DNA from: Candidatus Treponema merdequi
GTDB lineage: Bacteria > Spirochaetota > Spirochaetia > Treponematales > Treponemataceae
Length of the DNA: 64,000 nucleotides
NCBI GenBank assembly: GCA_018064525.1
Contig: JAGHVB010000005.1
Span: 33,749 to 97,748, forward strand
Reading direction: 5' to 3'
Below the pieces are notes generated by a model, which was given only the letters and a program-made list of their open reading frames with translations, was not told where the DNA came from and ran no database searches. Numbering within the stretch: the first letter of the stretch is position 1; each line of letters opens with the position of its first letter. The position numbers and the translations under genes are program-made. Below, piece after piece: positions 9,913 through 17,852 of this stretch.

Positions 9913-10131
9913 ATGGCCAAATCTATTAAAGTTTCTAACATTAACAATTCAGTTGATTTCGATCAGTTCACAACAGGCAAAGATTGCGCCAAACATATGC
10001 ATGTCATTATGAATGTCAAACGTAATGTGAATATTGTGATGGAATCATTGCGTACCGCACTAAGTGGAATTTTTGAAGAACTTTTATGGAGATTAAATTA
10101 TGGAGAATACAATTTTAAAACCTGTTATTGA
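9913..10131 (+). CDS. Hypothetical small protein upstream of HTH regulator
   Basis: ATG at 9913 with AGGAG upstream; MAKSIKVSNINNSVDFDQFTTGKDCAKHMHVIM...; overlaps the next ORF by 32 bp. No family recognised. Confidence 0.5.
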   Translation: MAKSIKVSNINNSVDFDQFTTGKDCAKHMHVIMNVKRNVNIVMESLRTALSGIFEELLWRLNYGEYNFKTCY

Positions 10132-10375
10132 TTTAGAGCAGACAGGATTACAGATAAAGAAATTAAGAAACATCAGCGGACTTTCTGTTCGCGATTTACA
10201 GACAATTTTCGGTTTTGAATACCCGCAGGCTGTTTACGCCTGGGAACAGGGAAAGAACATTCCATCTATCGACAACCTTCTCGTTTTATCAACTCTTTTT
10301 GGAGTTCCTGTTGAAAAGATTGTAATGACAAAGACAGTTGAAATTACCCTTGCTCCCAAGAAGAAAATTGCTTAG
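10100..10375 (+). CDS. Helix-turn-helix (XRE-like) transcriptional regulator
   Basis: LEQTGLQIKKLRNISGLSVRDLQTIFGFEYPQAVYAWEQGKNIPSIDNLLVLSTLFGVPVEKIV matches the Cro/CI-type HTH pattern. Confidence 0.8.
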   Translation: MENTILKPVIDLEQTGLQIKKLRNISGLSVRDLQTIFGFEYPQAVYAWEQGKNIPSIDNLLVLSTLFGVPVEKIVMTKTVEITLAPKKKIA

Positions 10376-10389
10376 AACCTGAATCTAAT

Positions 10390-10450
10390 TAAATTTCTCC
10401 AATTTGCAATAATAACAATTCATGTTACAATAGCAGGCAGGAGAAATTTA
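10390..10450 (+). promoter_or_regulatory. NRPS control region: 11-bp inverted repeat around a promoter, right arm containing the RBS
   Basis: TAAATTTCTCC (10390-10400) and GGAGAAATTTA (10440-10450) are exact reverse complements; between them TTGCAA (10404-10409)-16 bp-TACAAT (10426-10431). ATG at 10452. Confidence 0.6.
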
Positions 10451-10451
10451 C

Positions 10452-13400
10452 ATGAAATATCAGCTTTCACAGGCTCAGGTTAATATTGTTACAACGGAAT
10501 TAAATAATACTAGCAACGGTTCTTATAACATAAAATCACTTTTTATTCTTGATGATAATGTTGATTTAGAAAAATTAACGAATTCAATTATAAAAACAGG
10601 CGATATTCATCCTCTTATAAAATCAAAACTTATTCAGGAAGATGACGGAACTTTTTATTTTGAATCGCATGATGAAGAAAAATTAAAAATTGACACTCAG
10701 AATTTTTCCGATGAAAAATCATTTTATGAATATGCCGATAATGTTCCGGATTTTCTAAAGTCTCCTCTTTACAGAATCAGTGTCGGTAATATTGGAAAAG
10801 AAAAATATCTTTTTACAGACTTTCATCATGTAATTTCTGACGGCTGGTCTTTACAAGTTTTTTTAAATGATGTTTCTGATTTATATTCTGGAAAAATTCC
10901 ACAAAGCGAAAATATAAGTAATTTCGAAATTACAGAAAAAGAAATTTCTGCACGAAAATCAAATCAGTTCGAAGAAGACAAAAATTATTTTTCTTCTGTC
11001 CTTTCTGGCGCAGATGAATGTTCTTCACTTCCACTTGCGGATATATATGGAAAAACCGAACAACATTTTTCTTCCTGTTATAAAACACTCGATTTTAATA
11101 AAGATGCGCTTACTTTACTTGAAGAAAAACTTCATACAACTGAAGCAAAAATTTTTACTGCAGCATACAGCCTTACACTTTCAAAATTTACCGGAAGCGA
11201 TCAGATTCTTTTTTCAACTGCCTTTCATGGAAGGTCTGATAAGACAACAGAAAGAACCTTTACTATGCTCGTAAAAACAATTCCGATTTTTCAAGATATA
11301 AGTAAAATAAATTCTGTTTCAGATTTAATTTCTCAGACCGGTAAACAGCTTTCAGATTCACGAAAGCACACGCTTTTTTCTTATGAAGAAATTTTAAGAA
11401 AATTTAAACTTACTATTGATTCTTATTTTGTTTATCATGGAAAATTACATTCGCCGGAATTATTACTTGACAAAAAACCTCAATCTTTTAAAGAGCTTAC
11501 CTCAAATACTCCGGGATTAAAATTTATTTCTCATTTAAATATCATTGACGGAAAATATGTGCTGCATATTGAATATCCGGACAATCTTTTTACAAAAGGA
11601 TTTATTGAAAATTTTGCTGAATGCTATCAGAACATTTTTTCTGAAATGCTTGTTAAAGATGAATTAAATAAAATCGAAATATGTTCCAGAAAACAGATTG
11701 AAACGCTTAATTCATTTATTCCATCAAAATATGAAAATTATGATGACGGAAAAACTGTTGTTTCTCTCTTTAAAGAAAATGTAAAAAAATATCCTGATTT
11801 GACTTGTGCCGTATTTAAAGAAAAGCGCTATACATTTAAAGAACTTGATGAAATTACTGATATTCTTTCTGTGTATATTGCAAATACAGCAGAAAAAAAA
11901 GATGGACAGGGCGTAGTTTCAATTTTAATTCCGCGAAATGAATTTATGATAATTCTTCCGCTTGCATGTCAGAAAGCGGGTTTTGCTTTTCAGCCGCTTG
12001 ATCCGGGATATCCGAAAGACCGTCTTAACTTTATGGTAAACGATGCGTCTGCTTCTCTTGTTTTTGCAGATCCTTCGCTTAAAGATATTCTTGATTATTC
12101 TGGAAAAATAATTCTTACTTCTGAAATTGATGGAATAATTCAAAAAGGAATAAAATCTCCGTTACCTGTTCCATCAAAAAGTGATGATGCATTTATTCTG
12201 CTTTATACTTCCGGTTCTACTGGAAATCCAAAAGGTGTAATTCTTGAACAGAGAAATATAGTTGCATTCTGTTCGTGGTTCAGAAATTATTACAGGTATA
12301 ATGCGGGAGATAATTTTGCATGCTATGCTTCTTTTGGGTTTGATGTTCATATGATTGAAATCTATTGTGCTCTTACATCGGGATATACATGTCACATCAT
12401 ACCGGAAGAAATCCGCCTTGATTTAATTGAACTTAATAATTATTTTGAAAAAAATAAAATTATTGGTACAGTGATTACAACTCAGGTCGGTGTTCAATTT
12501 GTTCAAAATATTGAAAAAACTTCATTAAAGAATTTAATCGTTGGCGGAGAAAAACTTGTATCAGTAAATCCTCCGGAAAATTATCAGTTAATAAATGCTT
12601 ATGGCCCGACTGAAACGACAATTTTTGTAACTTCAAAACCAGTTAACGAAAAAGAAGAAAACATTCCGATCGGAAAGCCGCTTGATAATGTCCGCTGTTA
12701 CATTGTTGATAAAAACATGCATCGAGTTCCTTTCGGTGCGCCGGGTGAATTGATTATTGCTGGCCCTCAGGTTGCAAGAGGATATTTGAACCGCCCTGAA
12801 AAAACATCAGAAGTTTTTATCCGTGATCCTTTTGCTATAGAAAAATCAGATTATCTTTCGCGCGCTTATAAAACCGGTGATATTGTAAGATGGAGAGAAA
12901 ACGGTGACATCGAGTTTATCGGACGTAGAGATCATCAGGTAAAAATTCACGGTTATAGAATTGAATTAAAAGAAATTGAAGCTTGTATACGCGAGTTTAA
13001 AAATATAAAGGATGTAAGTGTTCAGGTTTTTGACGGGCAAGGTGGCGAAAAATTTATTGCGGCATATGTTGTCAGTTCAGAAAAAATAAATATCGAGGAG
13101 ATAAAGAAATTTATTTCCGAGAAAAAACCTTATTACATGGTTCCATCTTTTGTAATTCAACTTGAAAAAATTCCACTAAATCAGAATCAGAAAGTTGACC
13201 GCCAAGCACTTCCGGTGCCTGCGCTTGATTCAAATGAAAATGCGCCTGAGGAAAGTTCTTTGAACATTCCGTTAAACGCACTTGAAACAGAAATTAAAGC
13301 TTTAGTTTCGAAGGTTATCGGCACTGATAATTTTGGTCTTAGTGATAAACTTTCGCGACTTGGACTTACTTCGATTTCGGCAATCAGACTTGCAACTCTT

Positions 13401-16400
13401 GTCTATAAAAAATATGGAGTTTCAATAAAAGGTTCACGTCTTGTTTCTGAAGGAACACTTCGCTTAATTGAAAACGAAATTCTCAAACGCTGGATGAACG
13501 AAAAAGATTTGTCAAAAGATAAAGTAATTTCAGAAAAACCTTCTGAACCTGACAAATCCTCTGAATCCGGAAAGTCTTCTAAAACTTCTTTCGATAAAAA
13601 AACAGTTGAAAAAATTCCGTTAAGTTTTTCTCAGCGGGGAGTTTTTGCAGAATGTCTTTCTTCTCCGGAAAACACGCTTTATAACATTCCATTCTGTATA
13701 AATTTTCCGGATGAAATTAATGCAAATGAACTTAAAAATGCGGTAACCGAAGTTGTCCTTTGTCATCCGTCTTTTTCTACGCGTTTTACCTCTGATGAAA
13801 AAAACGAAACGATTCAGTATTTTGAAAAAGATTATAAACCGGAAATCTCAATAAAAAAAATGAACGAAGAAGATTTTGACGAATATAAAAAATCTTTTGT
13901 ACATCCGTTTGATTTATTTAATGATTTTCTTTACAGATTTGAAATAATTCTTTCTGATAAAATTTATCTTTTGATTGATATTCATCATCTTATTTCAGAT
14001 GGATTTTCAATCGACCTTTTTATAAAACAGCTTTGCGAATGTTTAGAAGGAAAGAAACCGGAAAAAGAAGAATATACTTATCTTGATTATACTGCAGATG
14101 AAAAAATATCTCCTGAAACAGAAAAATTCTTTGAAGAACAGATGTCTGACTTTGAAGAAGCGACACAGCTTATTCCTGATGTTTTTGAAAAAGATCTTCC
14201 GCATACCGAAGGAATTGTTTCTGTAAAAACTGATTTAAATGCTGTTTCTAAATTTGCACGGGAGAATAATATAACTCCTGCTTCTGTTTATCTTGCAGCA
14301 GAATATATTGCCGCATCACGTTTTACCGCAGAAGACAAAGCGGCAATTACTACAATTTCAAACGGAAGAAGCAATCTGAAAATCTTTAATACAATGGGAA
14401 TGTTCATCAATACACTCCCTTTATTAATGAAGATTGATAATAAAGAAGAGACAGTTTCTTTCATTAAAAAAGTTGCCGAAAATTATTCTTCAACAATCGA
14501 GCACGAAAATTATCCGTTCTCAAAAATTGTAAGTAAGTTTGACTTTCACGCATCTCTTTCTTACACATATCAAGTCGGCGTATTTGATAAATATTCGGTG
14601 CGCGGAAAAGATGTATTTGTCAAAGAACTTTCACTTGATAAGGCAAAACTTCCATGTTCTGTATACATTGTTGGTTCAGAAAAAGATGATGGAATTATTC
14701 AGGTGAATTACGACGAATCGCTTTACACAAAAGATATGATGAAAAATTTTGCGCAAAGTATTGAAAATGTCGTATGCGGTTTGATGAGTAAAAAAACACT
14801 TTCAGAAATCAGTCTGACTTCTGAAGATCAGTGGAAAATTCTTGATTCTTACAACAGACCGTTCGATTTAAATTATGACCATTCAGATACAGTCGTAAGC
14901 CTCTTTAAAAAACAGATAAAACAAAATCCGGATAAAATCGCCGCAACTTATAAAGAAAAAAAATATTCTTTTAAAAAACTCGATGATATTACAGACTATT
15001 TTGCTGAATACATTTACGACAAATTGACTTCTATCACAAAAAGCAAAAATCTTTCTGAACATGTCATTCCGATTATTACAGAGCGAAGTGAAAATGCTTT
15101 TATTCTTCCGCTCGCAGTTTTAAAAACTGGAGCTGCCTATGCGCCGCTTGATCCTGATTATCCTTCTGACAGATTGAATTTTATGGTACAGGATTCCAGC
15201 GCAGAAATTTTAATTGCACAAAGAGGACTTGAAACAAAAATCGATAAATTTGGTGGAAAAGTAATTTTTATCGATGAGATTTTTTCTGCTTTTGAAAAAG
15301 GTATAAAAAACAAAATTGCGGTAAAAGAAATTCCTGCACCAGAACCAGAAGATCTTCTGATAATGCTTTATACTTCGGGAACAACAGGAATGCCAAAAGG
15401 TGTTCAGCTCATTCACGAAAATCTTGTTTCATTTACTCACGGTTCTGCATTAGACGGACTTTATACAAAAGAAAGCAAAACAGCAACTTATGCTTCTTTC
15501 GGATTTGACGTAAACATGGCAGATACTTTCTGTACGATGTTGAACGGCGGAACTGTTTATCTGATTCCAGAAGAAGCCAGAATGGATTTAAGTTCGCTTG
15601 CTGAATATTTTGATAAAGAAGAAATTACCGATGTACTTCTTACAACTCAAGTCGGCGTTCAGTTTATCAACAGCTTCCCGAAATTAAAGACATTAAAAAT
15701 GCTTACTGTCGGCGGCGAAAAACTTCCGGCAATTAATATCGAAAATCTTTCATACAAAGTTTACAACGGCTACGGCCCGACAGAAAACTGCGCAGGCGTA
15801 AGTCTGTTCCATGTTAATCACTGGGAACCAAACATTCCGATTGGAAAACCATTTCCTTCGATCAATGCGTTTGTTCTTGATAAGACAGGTCATCGCCTTC
15901 CGTCAGGTGCTGCAGGTGAATATTGTCTTTCAGGTCCTCAGGTTGGACGCGGTTATCTTAACCGTGAAGAAAAAACAAAAGAAGCATTTGAAGAGTGTCC
16001 TTTCAATCAATTCCGGATGTATCACACAGGCGATATTGTGCGTTACAGAGAAAACGGTGATGTTGAATTTGTCGGACGAAAAGACGGTCAGGTAAAAATC
16101 AGGGGCTTTAGAGTTGAACTTAAAGAAATCGAATCAATTCTTCTTGAGTACGAAGGAATTACTGATGCAACAGTTCAGACTTATGAATATGAAGACGGTG
16201 GAAAATATCTTGCCGCATTCATCACAGGCAATTCCGCAATCGATACAAAAAAAGTTTCTGACTTTATCCGTTCAAACAAACCTGCATACATGGTTCCGCC
16301 TGTAATAATGCAGATAGAAAAAATTCCGCTTACAGTAAACCGCAAGGTTGATAAAAAGGCTTTGCCAAAACCGGAACTTAAGAAAACAGGATATGTCGCA

Positions 16401-17849
16401 CCAGAAACAAAAACAGAAAAAGATTTCTGTAACATTTTTGGTTCTGTTCTTGGAATTGAAAAAGTCGGAGTTATGGATGACTTTTTTGAACTGGGCGGAA
16501 GTTCGATCCTTGTAATGAAAGTCGTTCTTGCAGCAGCAAAAGCCGGATACGAAATTGTTTACAAAGATGTTTTTACTTACACAACACCAAAAGAACTTTC
16601 TGCATTTACAGATGAAACTTCATCAGACAATGATGCTCCAGATAAATCACAGGAATATGATTATACAGAAATAAATTCTCTCCTCTGTAAAAATACGCTC
16701 GAAGCATTCCGTAATGGAAAAGCGCAGGAAATTAACGATGTTCTTTTAACAGGTGCAACAGGATTTCTTGGAATACATGTTTTAAATGAACTTATAAAAA
16801 CATCTCCCGGAAAGATTTTCTGTTTTATAAGAAATAAAAACGGAATCACTGGTGAAAACAGATTAAAAGAATATCTCCGCTATTATTTTAACAATGATTT
16901 TAACGCGCTTTTTGGTAAACGCATTTTTGTTATCGAAGGGGATACAACTGATCCGGAGGATTTAAATACATTTTCTCCGGAAGATAAAATTACTGTAATT
17001 AACTGTGCGGCTAACGTTTCTCACTTTGCAAAAGATGACAGCATCTGGAAAGCGAATGTTAATTCTGTTCAAAATTTAATCGCGTGGTGTCTTGAACATG
17101 ATTCACGACTTGTTCATGTTTCAACAGGAAGCGTTTCAGGTTCTTCTAAAAATGGAATTCCTGGAAAAGACTTTACCCTTGATGAACATATTCTTTACGG
17201 CGGACAGATTGTCGAAGACAATCAGTATGTTCACTCAAAGTTTATGGCCGAAAGAGAAATCTATGAAGCAATTCTTAAAAAGAATCTCAATGCAAAAGTT
17301 ATCAGAGTCTGCAATCTTGCACCAAGATATTCTGACGGAAAAGTTCAGATTAATTTTAAGACAAACAACTTCCTCTGTACTTTAAAAGCATTTAAGGTTC
17401 TTGAAAAAATAAGTTACAGTCTGATGAATGAACTTTGTGATCTTTCTCCGATTGAATATGTTGCAGGTGGAATTATTAAACTTGCGCATACTCCTTGCGA
17501 CTGTATCTGCTTTATTCTTGCAAACGAATATATGCCGAAAATGGGAAGAGTTCTTCTTTCGCTTTCAGATTCAGATAAAAAAATGGAACTTGTCGAAGAC
17601 GAAGAATTTTCTGTCGCATTAAAAGAAGCTCTAAACAATCCGGAAAAATCTGATGCGATGAGACCGTTACTTGCATATTCCACAAGCAAGAACGAAAAAA
17701 ACATTCAGACTTATGGATTTGAAGTCATCGATGCTTCTTACACACAGCAGATTCTTTACAGGCTTGGTTTTAACTGGCCGATGACAGACAGTTCATATCT
17801 TGGCCGTTTATTAAAAGAGCTTAACGACAATAAATTTTTTGAAGAGTAA
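10452..17849 (+). CDS. Nonribosomal peptide synthetase, C-A-T-C-A-T-R (terminal thioester reductase)
   Basis: C1 FHHVISDGWS; A1 LLYTSGSTGNPKGVILEQ, NAYGPTETT, YKTGDIVRW; T1 LSRLGLTSISAIRLA; C2 IHHLISDGFS; A2 MLYTSGTTGMPKGVQL, NGYGPTEN, YHTGDIVRYRENGDVEFVGRKDGQVKIRGFRVEL; T2 FFELGGSSILVMKV; R VLLTGATGFLGIHVLNEL with NCAANVSHF and NQYVHSKFMAERE. Confidence 0.95.
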   Translation: MKYQLSQAQVNIVTTELNNTSNGSYNIKSLFILDDNVDLEKLTNSIIKTGDIHPLIKSKLIQEDDGTFYFESHDEEKLKIDTQNFSDEKSFYEYADNVPDFLKSPLYRISVGNIGKEKYLFTDFHHVISDGWSLQVFLNDVSDLYSGKIPQSENISNFEITEKEISARKSNQFEEDKNYFSSVLSGADECSSLPLADIYGKTEQHFSSCYKTLDFNKDALTLLEEKLHTTEAKIFTAAYSLTLSKFTGSDQILFSTAFHGRSDKTTERTFTMLVKTIPIFQDISKINSVSDLISQTGKQLSDSRKHTLFSYEEILRKFKLTIDSYFVYHGKLHSPELLLDKKPQSFKELTSNTPGLKFISHLNIIDGKYVLHIEYPDNLFTKGFIENFAECYQNIFSEMLVKDELNKIEICSRKQIETLNSFIPSKYENYDDGKTVVSLFKENVKKYPDLTCAVFKEKRYTFKELDEITDILSVYIANTAEKKDGQGVVSILIPRNEFMIILPLACQKAGFAFQPLDPGYPKDRLNFMVNDASASLVFADPSLKDILDYSGKIILTSEIDGIIQKGIKSPLPVPSKSDDAFILLYTSGSTGNPKGVILEQRNIVAFCSWFRNYYRYNAGDNFACYASFGFDVHMIEIYCALTSGYTCHIIPEEIRLDLIELNNYFEKNKIIGTVITTQVGVQFVQNIEKTSLKNLIVGGEKLVSVNPPENYQLINAYGPTETTIFVTSKPVNEKEENIPIGKPLDNVRCYIVDKNMHRVPFGAPGELIIAGPQVARGYLNRPEKTSEVFIRDPFAIEKSDYLSRAYKTGDIVRWRENGDIEFIGRRDHQVKIHGYRIELKEIEACIREFKNIKDVSVQVFDGQGGEKFIAAYVVSSEKINIEEIKKFISEKKPYYMVPSFVIQLEKIPLNQNQKVDRQALPVPALDSNENAPEESSLNIPLNALETEIKALVSKVIGTDNFGLSDKLSRLGLTSISAIRLATLVYKKYGVSIKGSRLVSEGTLRLIENEILKRWMNEKDLSKDKVISEKPSEPDKSSESGKSSKTSFDKKTVEKIPLSFSQRGVFAECLSSPENTLYNIPFCINFPDEINANELKNAVTEVVLCHPSFSTRFTSDEKNETIQYFEKDYKPEISIKKMNEEDFDEYKKSFVHPFDLFNDFLYRFEIILSDKIYLLIDIHHLISDGFSIDLFIKQLCECLEGKKPEKEEYTYLDYTADEKISPETEKFFEEQMSDFEEATQLIPDVFEKDLPHTEGIVSVKTDLNAVSKFARENNITPASVYLAAEYIAASRFTAEDKAAITTISNGRSNLKIFNTMGMFINTLPLLMKIDNKEETVSFIKKVAENYSSTIEHENYPFSKIVSKFDFHASLSYTYQVGVFDKYSVRGKDVFVKELSLDKAKLPCSVYIVGSEKDDGIIQVNYDESLYTKDMMKNFAQSIENVVCGLMSKKTLSEISLTSEDQWKILDSYNRPFDLNYDHSDTVVSLFKKQIKQNPDKIAATYKEKKYSFKKLDDITDYFAEYIYDKLTSITKSKNLSEHVIPIITERSENAFILPLAVLKTGAAYAPLDPDYPSDRLNFMVQDSSAEILIAQRGLETKIDKFGGKVIFIDEIFSAFEKGIKNKIAVKEIPAPEPEDLLIMLYTSGTTGMPKGVQLIHENLVSFTHGSALDGLYTKESKTATYASFGFDVNMADTFCTMLNGGTVYLIPEEARMDLSSLAEYFDKEEITDVLLTTQVGVQFINSFPKLKTLKMLTVGGEKLPAINIENLSYKVYNGYGPTENCAGVSLFHVNHWEPNIPIGKPFPSINAFVLDKTGHRLPSGAAGEYCLSGPQVGRGYLNREEKTKEAFEECPFNQFRMYHTGDIVRYRENGDVEFVGRKDGQVKIRGFRVELKEIESILLEYEGITDATVQTYEYEDGGKYLAAFITGNSAIDTKKVSDFIRSNKPAYMVPPVIMQIEKIPLTVNRKVDKKALPKPELKKTGYVAPETKTEKDFCNIFGSVLGIEKVGVMDDFFELGGSSILVMKVVLAAAKAGYEIVYKDVFTYTTPKELSAFTDETSSDNDAPDKSQEYDYTEINSLLCKNTLEAFRNGKAQEINDVLLTGATGFLGIHVLNELIKTSPGKIFCFIRNKNGITGENRLKEYLRYYFNNDFNALFGKRIFVIEGDTTDPEDLNTFSPEDKITVINCAANVSHFAKDDSIWKANVNSVQNLIAWCLEHDSRLVHVSTGSVSGSSKNGIPGKDFTLDEHILYGGQIVEDNQYVHSKFMAEREIYEAILKKNLNAKVIRVCNLAPRYSDGKVQINFKTNNFLCTLKAFKVLEKISYSLMNELCDLSPIEYVAGGIIKLAHTPCDCICFILANEYMPKMGRVLLSLSDSDKKMELVEDEEFSVALKEALNNPEKSDAMRPLLAYSTSKNEKNIQTYGFEVIDASYTQQILYRLGFNWPMTDSSYLGRLLKELNDNKFFEE

Positions 17850-17852
17850 AAT

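Noticed and set aside
7609-10452. Reverse transcriptase and template repeat for a DGR near the FGE-like gene
   Set aside because: No ORF in the window shows RT motifs and I saw no second copy of the 7694-7830 sequence; a DGR core is not claimed, only a possible remote target.
16181-16435. Antisense ORFs in the NRPS gene (16181-16435, 17414-17704, 12174-12395, 15210-15416)
   Set aside because: Opposite-strand shadows of conserved NRPS domains; no RBS or domain support.
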